A stretch of DNA of 41,453 nt from Actinomycetota bacterium (lineage in GTDB: Bacteria; Actinomycetota; Acidimicrobiia; Spongiisociales; UBA11373). The stretch lies in contig VGBK01000008.1 of the NCBI GenBank assembly GCA_016870535.1, positions 1 through 41,453 of the forward strand. The letters are read 5' to 3'. This document shows positions 17,636-25,877 of the stretch, one piece after another. Each line of letters opens with the position of its first letter. Position 1 is the stretch's first letter. A program made the translations under genes and the position numbers. The notes below the pieces were generated by a model. That model was not told the origin of the DNA. It searched no databases and worked only from the letters and a program-made list of their open reading frames with translations.

Positions 17636-18397
17636 TCATTCCTCCTCGGCCTCGTCGGCCTCGTCCTGAGCAGCCTCCGCGGCCGGTGGCTCGGCGGCGA
17701 TCGCCGCCTCGCTGCCAGGGGTTTCGGTTGGGGTTGGGGCTTCGGGCTCAGTTGGGGTCTCGGTAGCGGCGGGGGCCGGGGCCTCGACCGCCTCGGCCGC
17801 CGCAGGGGCGGCAGCCTCGACGGCCTCCTCGGCCGGTGGGTCGGCAGCCGGAGCCGGAGCGGCGGGGGCCGCCGCAGCGGGGGCCGGCTTCTTCTCGGCC
17901 AGGGCACTCAGCACCGTGGCCAGGCCGCGCGGCACGGCCGCCAGCAACCCGGCCATGGTGGCCAGCGGCGCCTGCAGGGCGCCCGCCACCCGGGACAGCA
18001 GCACCGGGCGGGGCTCCAGGTCGGCCAGGGCGGCGACGCGCTCGGGCAGAAGCACCTCCGCCCCGAACAGCGCCCCCTTGACCACCAGACGGGCATGGTC
18101 GCGGGCGAAGTCGCGCAGCACCCGGGCGGTCACCGCGGGATCGTCGTAGGCATAGGCCAGGCCGGCAGGCCCGGCGAGCAGCTCCTTGAACGACTCCCGG
18201 CCCATCTCGTCGGCGGCGCGCCGGGCCAGGGTCATCTTGACCACCCGGAACTCGCCACCGGCGGCCCGCAGACCGCGGCGCAGCTCGCGCTGCTCCTTGA
18301 CCGTGAGGCCGGCGTACTCGGCGACGAAGACGGCCTGCGCCCTCTCGAGGCGCTCCCGCACGTCGGCCACCGCCTGGACCTTCTCGGGTCGTGGCAT
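17636..18397 (-). CDS. rplJ: 50S ribosomal protein L10 with long acidic tail
   Basis: 253 residues against the usual 165-180. L10 anchors the L7/L12 dimers to the ribosome stalk base. The body is normal ([46 protein letters not shown]) and ends with a hydrophobic helix ([12 protein letters not shown]) where L12 dimers bind. After residue ~172 comes about 80 residues of Ala/Pro/Glu/Thr without hydrophobic core, ending [15 protein letters not shown] precedes the ATG. Autoregulation through the leader hairpin at 18443-18468 is plausible. Confidence 0.96.
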   Translation of the reverse strand: MPRPEKVQAVADVRERLERAQAVFVAEYAGLTVKEQRELRRGLRAAGGEFRVVKMTLARRAADEMGRESFKELLAGPAGLAYAYDDPAVTARVLRDFARDHARLVVKGALFGAEVLLPERVAALADLEPRPVLLSRVAGALQAPLATMAGLLAAVPRGLATVLSALAEKKPAPAAAAPAAPAPAADPPAEEAVEAAAPAAAEAVEAPAPAATETPTEPEAPTPTETPGSEAAIAAEPPAAEAAQDEADEAEEE

Positions 18398-18442
18398 CCA
18401 GTCTCCTTGCGTTCCGGCGAGGGCCCTCCCTCGCAAAGCAAA

Positions 18443-18468
18443 GGCTCCCGGACCGAGTCGCGGGAGCC
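18443..18468 (-). terminator. Terminator-like hairpin in the rplJ leader (possible attenuator)
   Basis: On the minus strand GGCTCCCG (18461-18468 complement) pairs with CGGGAGCC (18443-18450 complement) around a 10-base loop, immediately followed by TTTGCTTT. It lies about 45 nt upstream of the rplJ ATG, after rplA, where L10/L12 autoregulatory leaders occur. It could act as an intrinsic terminator regulated by L10 binding; the protein-binding element is not identified. Confidence 0.5.
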
Positions 18469-18751
18469 CACCAAGGAGCCCGGCGAACCTGCGCCGGTGG
18501 CCTGGCGGCCCTTGGCCCCGGGGGGGCCGGCGGTCTGCGGTCCGTGAGTTGTGAGAGCCGAGGCTAGTGGCCGCCGCCGCGCCGGGCAAAGCCGCCGCGC
18601 GTTCCGCTGGACAATCGCCCCCCGGCGGCGCGATGATGAGCCCGCACGGGGGGATCCGTGGCGCCGGAGGGGAGCGTCCCCACCAACGCTTCCCGCAGGC
18701 GGGTCGCCGTCGGCCTGCGGCCAGCCCCTACCCTGGTCCGCCGACGAGCCG

Positions 18752-18781
18752 GACCGGCGACCTCCTGGCCCGTCGCCGGTC
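18752..18781 (-). terminator. Perfect 10-bp hairpin downstream of rplA
   Basis: GACCGGCGAC (18752-18761) and GTCGCCGGTC (18772-18781) form a 10-bp GC-rich stem with a 10-base loop, 40 nt after the rplA stop. No T-tract follows, so it may be a 3'-end stabiliser, pause or processing site rather than a strong intrinsic terminator. Confidence 0.4.
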
Positions 18782-18820
18782 GCAGGCCTGCCTCCGGTCC
18801 CGGGTCCCCCCGTCCCCGGC

Positions 18821-19531
18821 TCAGCGGATCAGGGTGAGCAGGCCGTCCAACTGGTTCACGTCGACTTTGATCCCCACCCCCATGGTGGAGGACACCGCCA
18901 GCTTGCGGATGTACCTGCCCTTGGCGGCGGCCGGGCGGTTGCGCTGCAGTTCCTCGACTACCGCCGCCAGGTTGCGCGCCAGGTCCTCCGGCGGGAACGA
19001 CACCTTCCCCACCACGATGTGCACGTTCCCGTAACGATCGTTGCGGTACTCCACCCGGCCCCCCTTGAACTCCCGGACCGTCCGTCCGATGTCGTCGGAG
19101 ACGGTACCGGCCTTGGGGTTGGGCATCAGGCCGCGCGGCCCGAGCAGGCGGCCCAACTTGCCCACTTCGCTCATCATGCCGGGAGCGGCGATGGTCACGT
19201 CCCAGTCGAGGGCCTGCTGCCCGGCGGCGATCGCCTGGGCCAGTTCCGCCCCGCCGACCAGGTCGGCCCCGGCGGCCTCGGCTTCACGGGCCTGCTCCCC
19301 GGCGGCGAACGCCAGCACCCGCACCGTCTTGCCCGTCCCGTGCGGCAGGGTGACGGTGCCCCGAACGATCTGATCGGCCTGGCGGGCGTCGATCCCCAGG
19401 GTGAAGGCCGCTTCGACCGTCTCGTCGAACCCGGCGTGAGCCAGGGCCTTGACCAACCCCAGCGCCTCGGCCGGCGGGTAGGTGGCGGTCCGGTCGTAGC
19501 GGGCCGCCGCGTCGCGTTGCTTCTTGCCCAT
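18821..19531 (-). CDS. rplA: 50S ribosomal protein L1
   Basis: 236 residues. L1 forms the mobile stalk at the E site and, in many bacteria, represses its own rplKA mRNA. Recognisable segments: MGKKQRDAAARYD, VRGTVTLPHGTGKTVRVL, GRLLGPRGLMPNPKAGTV and GGRVEYRNDRYGNVH. GAGGAGA precedes the ATG. It is 57 bases downstream of rplK. Confidence 0.98.
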   Translation of the reverse strand: MGKKQRDAAARYDRTATYPPAEALGLVKALAHAGFDETVEAAFTLGIDARQADQIVRGTVTLPHGTGKTVRVLAFAAGEQAREAEAAGADLVGGAELAQAIAAGQQALDWDVTIAAPGMMSEVGKLGRLLGPRGLMPNPKAGTVSDDIGRTVREFKGGRVEYRNDRYGNVHIVVGKVSFPPEDLARNLAAVVEELQRNRPAAAKGRYIRKLAVSSTMGVGIKVDVNQLDGLLTLIR

Positions 19532-19588
19532 TGCCGTCTCCTCGTGGTATTGGCGACCCGCCGGGGCGGGCCTCCCACTCTTCCTCGA

Positions 19589-20017
19589 TCAGCCCTTGAC
19601 GGTCAGCCCCATGGAGCGGGCCGTGCCTTCGACGATGCGCATGGCCGCCTCGATGTCGTTGGCATTGAGGTCGGCCATCTTGGTCTCGGCGATCTCTCGA
19701 ACCTGCTGCCGCGTCACCGAGCCCACCTTGGAGATGTGCGGCTGCGCCGAGCCCTTCTCGACGCGGGCTGCCTGGCGAAGCATCACCGCAGCCGGCGGGG
19801 TCTTGGTGACGAAAGTGAAGGAGCGGTCCTCGTAGACCGTCACCTCCACCGGCACGATGGTGCCCGTCTGGCTCTCGGTGGCCGCGTTGTAGGCCCGCAC
19901 GAAGTCCATGATGTTGACCCCGTGCTGGCCCAGCGCCGGGCCCACCGGCGGCGCCGGCGTGGCCTGCCCGGCGGGGATCTGGAGCTTGAGCAGGGCGGCG
20001 ACCTTCTTACGACCCAT
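19589..20017 (-). CDS. rplK: 50S ribosomal protein L11
   Basis: 142 residues. L11 with its rRNA forms the GTPase-associated centre and the thiostrepton site, and is needed for RelA activation in stringent control. The N-terminal domain has the proline-rich [19 protein letters not shown] segment; the C-terminal RNA-binding domain has [20 protein letters not shown]. It lies 18 bases downstream of nusG. Confidence 0.98.
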   Translation of the reverse strand: MGRKKVAALLKLQIPAGQATPAPPVGPALGQHGVNIMDFVRAYNAATESQTGTIVPVEVTVYEDRSFTFVTKTPPAAVMLRQAARVEKGSAQPHISKVGSVTRQQVREIAETKMADLNANDIEAAMRIVEGTARSMGLTVKG

Positions 20018-20035
20018 GGGGGACCTCTCCGCTGA

Positions 20036-20653
20036 CTAGAACTTCTGGATCTGCTCGAAACCGAGCTCGACCGGGGTCTCCCGGCCGAAGATATCGACGA
20101 GGACCCTCACCTTGGACTGATCGAGGTTGATGTCCTCGATGACGCCGTTGAAGTCGGCGAAGGGGCCTTCCACCACGCGCACCGTCTCCCCCACCTCCCA
20201 CTCGGGCTTGTAGCGGGGGGCCTTCTTCTCCTCCTGGTCCTTGCGCACCCCGAGGATGCGCTCCACCTCGCGCCGGGACAACGGGGTCGGCTTGTTGGCA
20301 TTCCCCACGAACCCGGTCACTCCGGGGGTGTTGCGCACCACCGCCCAGGAGTCGTCGTCCATGAACATCCTCACCAGCAGGTAGCCGGGGAACTGCTTGC
20401 GGGATACGGTGACCTTGCGGCCACCCTTGATCTCGACCACCTCTTCCATGGGGATGCACACGTCGAAGATGGCGTCTTCGCGGTGCATCGACCGGATCCG
20501 GGTCTCGAGGTTGACCTTGACCTTGTTCTCGTAGCCGGAGTACGAGTGGATCACGTACCACGACCCCGGCAGGTCGTAGGGGCTGGCCGGAGGCTGGGCC
20601 TCCGGCGCGGGGAGGTCTACGGCCTCCAACTGGTCGTGGGTGAGGTCGGTCAC
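20036..20653 (-). CDS. nusG: Transcription termination/antitermination factor NusG
   Basis: 205 residues, GTG start overlapping the secE stop. NusG binds the RNA polymerase clamp and links it to Rho or, via S10, to the ribosome. An Ala/Pro-rich N-terminal extension of ~30 residues precedes the NGN domain (SWYVIHSYSGYENKVKVNLE, FPGYLLVRMFMDDDSWAVVR), and a KOW domain follows (VGETVRVVEGPFADFNGVIE). Such N-terminal extensions are common in actinobacterial NusG. Confidence 0.97.
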   Translation of the reverse strand: MTDLTHDQLEAVDLPAPEAQPPASPYDLPGSWYVIHSYSGYENKVKVNLETRIRSMHREDAIFDVCIPMEEVVEIKGGRKVTVSRKQFPGYLLVRMFMDDDSWAVVRNTPGVTGFVGNANKPTPLSRREVERILGVRKDQEEKKAPRYKPEWEVGETVRVVEGPFADFNGVIEDINLDQSKVRVLVDIFGRETPVELGFEQIQKF

Positions 20654-20940
20654 GCGCCCCTCGTGAGCGACTCGAGCAGCGACAGGATGGCTCGCTTGAA
20701 CCCCATGTCGAGGCCGAAGGCGTAGATGGTCACCGCCCCGGCGGTGATGAGCGTCACCGTGGTGAAGACGACCACCTGCCGCCGGGTGGGCCAGGCCACT
20801 CGCTTCAGTTCGGTGCGGACCTCGGAGAAGAACTGGATGATGTTGACCCGCCGGCGGGCGCGGCGCTTCGGGCCGCGGGCCCGCCGGTCGCGATCCCGCT
20901 GCTCTTCACGCTCTGCCAGCCTTCGCAGCTCTCGGTTCAT
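20650..20940 (-). CDS. secE: Preprotein translocase subunit SecE
   Basis: 96 residues. SecE is the essential clamp subunit of SecYEG. A highly charged Arg-rich N-terminal ~32 residues is followed by the conserved amphipathic helix (IIQFFSEVRTELKRVAWPTR) and a single membrane helix (about residues 55-80, VVVFTTVTLITAGAVTIYAF). GGAAGGAA precedes the ATG at 20940. It starts 24 bases after tRNA-Trp, so both are probably on one transcript. Confidence 0.96.
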   Translation of the reverse strand: MNRELRRLAEREEQRDRDRRARGPKRRARRRVNIIQFFSEVRTELKRVAWPTRRQVVVFTTVTLITAGAVTIYAFGLDMGFKRAILSLLESLTRGA

Positions 20941-20964
20941 CTGCCGTCGTTCCTTCCGATCGAG

Positions 20965-21037
20965 CAGGGGCGGAGGGACTCGAACCCCCAGCCGCTGGTT
21001 TTGGAGACCAGTGCTCTGCCAGTTGAGCTACGCCCCT
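20965..21037 (-). tRNA. tRNA-Trp (CCA anticodon)
   Basis: 73 nt, full cloverleaf: acceptor AGGGGCG/CGCCCCT, D arm GCTC...GAGC, anticodon stem CTGGT/ACCAG with loop CTCCAAA (anticodon CCA), T arm with TTCGAGT and discriminator G. CCA is not encoded. Placement just before secE matches mycobacterial trpT. Confidence 0.97.
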
Positions 21038-21088
21038 GAGTGAGGAGGCGCTCACGACGCGCGTGATCCTCCCGGGCGAACCAGCGCC

Positions 21089-21119
21089 ATTGTACATGGC
21101 ACCGGCGGCTCACCGGCAA
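21089..21119 (-). promoter_or_regulatory. Predicted promoter for tRNA-Trp-secE-nusG
   Basis: Minus strand -10 TACAAT (21089-21094) with a weaker -35 TTGCCG (21114-21119) at a long 19-base spacer. The start near 21082 would be about 45 nt before tRNA-Trp. It separates this unit from the anti-sigma gene ending at 21173. Confidence 0.5.
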
Positions 21120-21172
21120 GCGCCGGCGCCGCCGGGGATGAAGGGCGGCCGGAGACCCCCGCCGGCGTCCGG

Positions 21173-21514
21173 CTACCCGAGCGCCCGGGAGTGGCGGCGC
21201 AGCACGCCGGCGAGCAGGGCGGCCAGGGTGGCCCCGGCGAGGCCGGCGGCGGCGGCGTACCGGGCGGCCGCCCGGGCGATGAGGGCGCGGCGCGGGTCGA
21301 AGGCGTCCTGCCGGCCGAGGCGGGCCAGCACTCTCATCTGCAGCCCGGGAGGAGCCGCCACCACCTCGTCCCGCAGCGCCCCCAGGGCGCGCCCCAGGGC
21401 GCGCTCTCGCGCCCCGGCCGCCTGGCAGCGCAGGCATGACTCCCGGTGGGCCGCCAGCGCCGGGGGCCCTTCGCCGGGGGCCAGATCGGCCAGGAAGCAC
21501 CGGAGGCGTCTCAT
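21173..21514 (-). CDS. Zinc-finger anti-sigma factor, membrane-anchored
   Basis: 113 residues from the ATG at 21514, which overlaps the sigma stop as ATGA. The N-terminus carries an H-x3-C-x2-C zinc-finger pattern (His23, Cys27, Cys30), the core of ZAS-type anti-sigma domains. A hydrophobic stretch at residues ~88-104 (AAAGLAGATLAALLAGVL) can span the membrane, leaving almost no extracytoplasmic part. It likely holds the adjacent ECF sigma inactive; the stimulus is unknown. A longer frame exists upstream but is the sigma gene in another frame. Confidence 0.8.
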   Translation of the reverse strand: MRRLRCFLADLAPGEGPPALAAHRESCLRCQAAGARERALGRALGALRDEVVAAPPGLQMRVLARLGRQDAFDPRRALIARAAARYAAAAGLAGATLAALLAGVLRRHSRALG

Positions 21515-22059
21515 CTCACCCCCTCGAGCAGCACGCGCAGCCGCCGCCGGGCGCGGTGCAGGCGTACCTTGGCGGTGGTCTCGGTGATCCCCAGTTCGCG
21601 TGCCGCCTCGGAGTTGCTCCAGCCGTAGACGTCGCGCAGCACCACCACCGCCCGCTGCCCCGGGGTCAGGCACCCGAGGGCCCGGGTCAGCCCGGCGCGC
21701 AGTTCGGCCAATTCCCCGGCTCGCTCCGGCAGCAGGCCGCCGTCTTCCCGGTCGCCCTCCAGAGGCTCGGCGGTGTGGCGCCTCGCGCGGCGGCGCAGGG
21801 TCCAGGCGGTGTTGACCGTGATGCGATGCAGCCAGGTGGCGAAAGCCGCCTCGCCCCGGAAGCGGGGCAGGGCCCGCCAGGCGCGCAGCAAGGCCTCCTG
21901 GGCGACGTCGGCCGCCAGGTCGGGCCCCACCAGTCGGAGCGCCAGGGTGTACACGGTGTCCTGATACCTCCCCACGAGGTCGCCGAAGGCCTCCCGGTCC
22001 CCGTTGCGGGCCCGGGCGAGGAGCTCTTCCTCGGCCCGTTGGACCTCGCCGGCGGTCAT
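21511..22059 (-). CDS. ECF-family RNA polymerase sigma factor
   Basis: 182 residues. Region 2 spans about 12-85 (DLVGRYQDTVYTLALRLVG, DVAQEALLRAWRALPRFRG, FATWLHRITVNTAWTLRRR) and region 4 about 120-178, with a helix-turn-helix (WSNSEAARELGITETTAKV) and no region 1 or 3. The start overlaps the dehydratase stop (ATGA) and the stop overlaps the anti-sigma start, so three genes are translationally coupled. The spacing implies readthrough from rpmG and the dehydratase. Target promoters cannot be told from the window. Confidence 0.93.
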   Translation of the reverse strand: MTAGEVQRAEEELLARARNGDREAFGDLVGRYQDTVYTLALRLVGPDLAADVAQEALLRAWRALPRFRGEAAFATWLHRITVNTAWTLRRRARRHTAEPLEGDREDGGLLPERAGELAELRAGLTRALGCLTPGQRAVVVLRDVYGWSNSEAARELGITETTAKVRLHRARRRLRVLLEGVR

Positions 22060-22916
22060 GGGGTTACCCGCACCGCGGCCGTGGCCAGGGGGACGTCGCC
22101 GGCGACGGCCTCCAGGGCCAGTTCGAGGTCGGCGCCTTCAGGCCTCCGCGCGGCCACCCGCCCCGTGACCACCGCTGCCAGGCCCGGCCGCAGGGGCCGG
22201 CGGAAGCGCACCCGGGCCCGGCGCAGCGGGTCCGGCCCCGGCCGATGCCGGGCCGCCGCCTGGAAGAGCCACGAGGCGAGGAGCAGGCCGTGGGCCACCA
22301 CCCCTCCGAGCCCGGCCTCGCGGGCGGCGGCGTGGTCGAAGTGGATGGGGTTGGTGTCGCCGGTGGCGGCGCCGTAGCGCACCAGGTCGGCGCGGCTCGC
22401 CGAGCGGCGCAGGGGCGGGAGCGCCTCCCCCGGCGAAGGCAGCGCGGATGCCCGGGCGGCGTCGGAGGGAGCCCGCCGATCCTCCGGGGGCTCGGCCTCC
22501 TCGGGCCCCGCGGCCGCCGGCTCCGCCGACAGCATGAAGGTGGAGGTGCCTTCCAGCCACGGCCCGGCCGGCCCCGACGCCGACACGGCGAACACGACCA
22601 GATGGCGCTCCTCGCGGGACCGCACCCCGGCAACCCGGCCCTCGACCGACAGGGCCTCCCCAGCCGCCAGAGGGCGGGCCCAGGCGAACGCCTGCTCGAT
22701 GTGCAGCAGGGAGCGGCAGAGAGGGGCCACCTCCGGCAAACCGAGGAAGGCCGGGGCCACCCGGAAGAGCGCCGCGGCGGCGAAGCCCGGAGGGGCGAAC
22801 TCCTCCCAGCGCTCGGGGTCGTCGCCGGTGGCGGCCACGAACTCCGCCACCACCTCCGCCCGCACCGGCCACTCGACCGGGCCGACGAAGCGCCCCGCCA
22901 GGCGCTCGAGGGTCAT
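22056..22916 (-). CDS. Fused HadA-HadB-like (3R)-hydroxyacyl dehydratase (double hot-dog)
   Basis: 286 residues. Residues ~1-135 resemble the FAS1_DH/HadA-type hot-dog (LAGRFVGPVEWPVRAEVVAE, FAAATGDDPERW-like start). A Pro/Glu linker (~131-165) leads to a MaoC-type hot-dog (~170-286) with hydratase-2 motif YGAATGDTNPIHFDHAAA, catalytic Asp187 and His192, then the AHGLLLASWL helix. In M. tuberculosis separate hadA, hadB and hadC lie between rpmG2 and trpT and dehydrate acyl-ACP in FAS-II; here A- and B-like halves are one chain in the same place and no hadC is seen. Substrate not determinable. Confidence 0.85.
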   Translation of the reverse strand: MTLERLAGRFVGPVEWPVRAEVVAEFVAATGDDPERWEEFAPPGFAAAALFRVAPAFLGLPEVAPLCRSLLHIEQAFAWARPLAAGEALSVEGRVAGVRSREERHLVVFAVSASGPAGPWLEGTSTFMLSAEPAAAGPEEAEPPEDRRAPSDAARASALPSPGEALPPLRRSASRADLVRYGAATGDTNPIHFDHAAAREAGLGGVVAHGLLLASWLFQAAARHRPGPDPLRRARVRFRRPLRPGLAAVVTGRVAARRPEGADLELALEAVAGDVPLATAAVRVTP

Positions 22917-22959
22917 GGGACAGAAGCCCGGCCGGCGGCCCGCGGCCGCCCGCCGGTCG

Positions 22960-23121
22960 TCACCGGGTCTCGCGATGCGCCGTGTGCTGCTGGCACCACC
23001 GGCAGTACTTCTTGACCGCCAGGCGCTCCCGCGTGTTGGCCTTGTTCTTGACCGTCACGTAGTTGCGGCGTTTGCAGACCTCGCAGGCGAGGGTGATGGG
23101 GGGGCGCTTGTCGGACGGCAT
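22960..23121 (-). CDS. rpmG: 50S ribosomal protein L33
   Basis: 53 residues, below many ORF cut-offs. It begins [20 protein letters not shown] and ends [14 protein letters not shown]. Two CxxC pairs (CEVC, CRWC) show the zinc-binding form of L33, and [20 protein letters not shown] is the family core. It lies 33 bases after tuf copy 2 and 43 bases before the HadAB-like gene, as rpmG2 precedes hadA in mycobacteria. Confidence 0.95.
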   Translation of the reverse strand: MPSDKRPPITLACEVCKRRNYVTVKNKANTRERLAVKKYCRWCQQHTAHRETR

Positions 23122-23152
23122 GGGGCTTGGTACCTCGTTGTCGCGGCGGAGA

Positions 23153-24343
23153 GCCTATTTGATGATCTTGGTGACGCGTCCTGCGCCCACCGTACGGCCA
23201 CCCTCACGGATCGCGAACCGCAACCCCTCCTCCATCGCAATCGGAGAGATCAACGACACCCGCATCTCCGTGTTATCCCCCGGCATCACCATCTCCACAC
23301 CCTCCCCCAAACCAATCGACCCCGTCACATCCGTCGTCCGGAAATAAAACTGCGGCCGATACCCCGGAAAAAACGGATTATGCCGCCCACCCTCCTCCTT
23401 CGTCAACACATACACCTGAGCCTCAAACTCAGTATGCGGAGTAATCGACCCCAACGCACACACCACCTGCCCCCGCTCCACATCATCCTTCCCCACCCCC
23501 CGCAACAACAAACCAACATTATCCCCCGCCCGCGCCTCATCCAACAACTTACGGAACATCTCCACACCCGTAACCGTCGTCTTACGCGTCGGACGAATCC
23601 CCACCACCTCCACCTCAGTACCCACCGACAACCGACCCTGCTCCACCCGACCCGTCACCACCGTCCCCCGACCCGTAATCGAAAACACATCCTCCACCGG
23701 CATCTGGAACGGCTTCTCCACATCCCGCTGCGGCAACGGCACATACGAATCCAACGCCGCCATCAACTCCAACACCGACTCCTCATGCGCCGCATCCCCC
23801 TCCAACGCCAACAAAGCCGACCCCCGCACCACCGGCACCTCATCCCCCGGAAACTCATACTCCGTCAGAAGATCCCGAACCTCCAACTCCACCAAATCCA
23901 ACAACTCAGGATCATCCACCAAATCAACCTTATTCAAATACACCACAATACAAGGCACCCCCACCTGACGCGCCAACAACACATGCTCCCGCGTCTGCGG
24001 CATCGGACCATCATCCGCCCCCACCACCAACACCGCACCATCCACCTGCGCCGCCCCCGTAATCATATTCTTAATGTAATCCGCATGCCCCGGCATATCC
24101 ACATGCGCATAATGCCGCGCATCCGTCTCATACTCCACATGCGCAATCGCAATCGTAATCCCCCGCTCCTTCTCCTCAGGAGCCTTATCAATCTGATCAA
24201 ACGGCGTAAACACCACCTTCGGATTACGCGCCGCCAACACCCGCGTAATCGCCGCCGTCAAAGTCGTCTTCCCATGATCAATATGACCCATCGTCCCCAC
24301 ATTCACATGCGGCTTCGTACGCTCAAACCTCTCCTTACCCATC
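23153..24343. repeat. tuf repeat unit B (about 1.19 kb, matches 4817-6007)
   Basis: Direct repeat partner of 4817-6007, 18336 bases away. The two can recombine: unequal exchange would delete or duplicate everything from rpmG to fusA, including rpoBC, so loss should be lethal and homogenisation by gene conversion is the tolerated outcome. Confidence 0.93.
23155..24342 (-). CDS. tuf: Elongation factor Tu, copy 2
   Basis: 395 residues, same protein as copy 1 with the same T/G-ending codon use, again with Met83 in the DMPGH motif. ATG at 24342 has AAGGAG about 11 bases upstream; the frame is open into tRNA-Met, but that part is not coding. It sits after tRNA-Tyr, tRNA-Thr and tRNA-Met and before rpmG, the tufB-type arrangement (tRNAs-tuf-secE-nusG) of proteobacteria. 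Flanks share no similarity with those of copy 1. Confidence 0.97.
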   Translation of the reverse strand: MGKERFERTKPHVNVGTMGHIDHGKTTLTAAITRVLAARNPKVVFTPFDQIDKAPEEKERGITIAIAHVEYETDARHYAHVDMPGHADYIKNMITGAAQVDGAVLVVGADDGPMPQTREHVLLARQVGVPCIVVYLNKVDLVDDPELLDLVELEVRDLLTEYEFPGDEVPVVRGSALLALEGDAAHEESVLELMAALDSYVPLPQRDVEKPFQMPVEDVFSITGRGTVVTGRVEQGRLSVGTEVEVVGIRPTRKTTVTGVEMFRKLLDEARAGDNVGLLLRGVGKDDVERGQVVCALGSITPHTEFEAQVYVLTKEEGGRHNPFFPGYRPQFYFRTTDVTGSIGLGEGVEMVMPGDNTEMRVSLISPIAMEEGLRFAIREGGRTVGAGRVTKIIK

Positions 24344-24387
24344 TCAGCGGACTCCTTCTTGGTGGTGGTGCCTTGTCTGTACGGTCG

Positions 24388-24459
24388 TAGCGGCGGGTGG
24401 AATCGAACCACCGACTACCCGATTATGAGCCGGGTGCTCTGCCTCTGAGCTACGCCGCC
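24388..24459 (-). tRNA. tRNA-Met (CAT anticodon, elongator type)
   Basis: 72 nt. Acceptor GGCGGCG/CGCCGCT (the terminal pair is G-U), D arm GCTC...GAGC, anticodon stem CCCGG/TCGGG with loop CTCATAA, T loop TTCGATT, discriminator A. The absence of GGG/CCC in the anticodon stem excludes the initiator. tRNA-Ile2 (lysidine-modified CAT) cannot be fully excluded, but mycobacteria have metT at this place. Confidence 0.93.
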
Positions 24460-24514
24460 TCTCTGCTCCGGAGCATAGGCCTCCGGCCCGGACGACGCCT
24501 CGCGCGCCGTCCCG

Positions 24515-24586
<72 letters not shown>

Positions 24587-24612
24587 GGTGGGCGGTCAGG
24601 TTACCGCACCGG

Positions 24613-24694
24613 TGGGGGGAGAAGGATTTGAACCTCCGTAGGCTTCGCCGGCAGATTTACAGTCTGCTCCCTTTGGCCGCTCGGGCATCCCCCC
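24613..24694 (-). tRNA. tRNA-Tyr (GTA anticodon)
   Basis: 82 nt, a class II tRNA with a long variable arm. Acceptor GGGGGGA/TCCCCCC, anticodon stem GCAGA/TCTGC with loop CTGTAAA (anticodon GTA), T loop TTCAAAT, discriminator A. First gene of the tRNA-tuf unit. Confidence 0.96.
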
Positions 24695-24705
24695 GAAGCG
24701 TTGCG

Positions 24706-24711
24706 ATGATA
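24706..24711 (-). promoter_or_regulatory. Predicted -10 box of the tRNA-tuf-rpmG unit
   Basis: TATCAT on the minus strand, 11 bases upstream of the tRNA-Tyr 5' end, so transcription would start only a few bases before the mature tRNA. No good -35 is seen at 16-19 bases. The next gene upstream (htpX) ends at 24804. Confidence 0.4.
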
Positions 24712-24803
24712 GCCGACGGGATGCGCTCTCCACCCTGCCGGGCCGCTGCCCGGCCGCACCGGGCCGCCGCGGCCGCCCGCCGGGCCTCACCGCCGGGGCG
24801 TGG

Positions 24804-25676
24804 CTAGCGGATCCCCTGGGCCATCTCGGTGAGCCGCTCCACTCGCTCGTCGATGGGCGGATGGGTGGAGAACATCCGCCCCAGCCCGCCGCCGCCCCCG
24901 TGGCGCCCCAGCGCCTTCAGGGGGTCGGCGATGAACAACTGGGCGGTGGAGGGGTTCATCGGCATCGGGATGCGGGAGGTTCCCACCTCCAGTTTCTGCA
25001 GGGCCCGGGCCAGTGCCAGGGGAGACCCGGTCATCTCGGCCCCGCTGCGGTCGGCTTCGAACTCGCGGGCGCGGCTGATGGCCATCTGGATCACCATGGC
25101 GGCCAGCGGCGCCAGGATGATCCCCACCAGGCCGATGATCATGCTGAAGGCGTCGTTGTGCCTGCGATTCTGGCCTCCCAGGCCGCCCCAGAGCGCCATC
25201 CGCATGAGGAAGGAGAGGGCGGCGGCGACGGTGGCGGCGATGGTGGCGATGAGCACATCCCGGTTGCGCACGTGGGACAACTCGTGCGCCAGCACCCCTG
25301 CCAGTTCCTGCCGGTCCATCATCTGCAGGATGCCGGCGGTCACTGCCACCGCGGCGCGGCGCGGGCTGCGCCCGGTGGCGAAGGCGTTGGGCTGCGGGGA
25401 GGGGATGAGGTAGAGGCGCGGCATAGGCATGTTCTCGCGCTGGGTCAGGGACCGCACGATGGAGTAGACCTCGGGCAGTTCGTGCTCCTCCACCGGCTTG
25501 GCCCCGGTTGCCGCCAGGGCCACCTTGTCCGAGAAGAAGTACATGAGGAAGTTCAACCCGCCGGCGATGGCCAGCGCGAGGAGGGCGCCGTTGGTGCCGC
25601 CAATCATCTGCCCCACCAGCACGAACAGGGCGCCGAGGCCCGCCATCAGCACCAGCGTCTTGAAGTTGTTCCGCAT
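24804..25676 (-). CDS. htpX: Membrane zinc metalloprotease HtpX
   Basis: 290 residues from the ATG at 25676. HtpX (family M48B) degrades misfolded membrane proteins. Two N-terminal membrane helices (~7-24 and 28-47) precede the HELSH active site at 131-135; the conserved PQPNAFATG motif is just before it. Two further helices (~141-160, 178-200) come before the REFEADRSGAEMTG segment holding the third zinc ligand. It ends with FSTHPPIDERVERL. The frame runs further upstream, but that part lacks membrane or family features. Confidence 0.96.
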   Translation of the reverse strand: MRNNFKTLVLMAGLGALFVLVGQMIGGTNGALLALAIAGGLNFLMYFFSDKVALAATGAKPVEEHELPEVYSIVRSLTQRENMPMPRLYLIPSPQPNAFATGRSPRRAAVAVTAGILQMMDRQELAGVLAHELSHVRNRDVLIATIAATVAAALSFLMRMALWGGLGGQNRRHNDAFSMIIGLVGIILAPLAAMVIQMAISRAREFEADRSGAEMTGSPLALARALQKLEVGTSRIPMPMNPSTAQLFIADPLKALGRHGGGGGLGRMFSTHPPIDERVERLTEMAQGIR

Positions 25677-25877
25677 GGCCGGGATGGTAGGGGGGCGGTG
25701 CCGCTTGCGGAAGGGCGGGCGAGGGGCCCATCCCCCGGCCGCTCCGTCGGCGCCGGCCTGCCGAACCGCCTCACCGAGCGCCGGGTGGCTCCCTCGGGCG
25801 GTGAGGCCCGGCCGCCCCGGCGCAGCGGTTTCCAACGCGATAGCCTGACGGATTGCGACTACCGGAGGTGTTCAAGA

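Larger units (their letters stand above)
18398..18820 (-). other. rplA-rplJ intergenic region
   Basis: 423 bases without a convincing gene; open frames on the plus strand here only continue as antisense of rplA and rplK. It contains the perfect hairpin at 18752-18781 behind rplA, the terminator-like hairpin at 18443-18468, and a weak promoter candidate near 18560-18590 (TTTGCC, 18 bases, TAGCCT). Presumably the boundary between the rplKA and rplJL units. Confidence 0.55.

Noticed and set aside
18551-20035. 494-codon plus-strand frame over the rplA-rplJ gap, rplA and rplK
   Set aside because: Most of it is antisense to two ribosomal protein genes; the part in the gap shows no start signal or recognisable domain.
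24388-24459. tRNA with CAT anticodon as initiator tRNA
   Set aside because: The anticodon stem lacks the three G-C pairs of initiators and the acceptor end is not a C-A mismatch.
24861-25877. N-terminal extension of the secreted protease to 638 residues
   Set aside because: The added part is the antisense of htpX, and it would bury a clear signal peptide and a well-placed ribosome-binding site at 25878.
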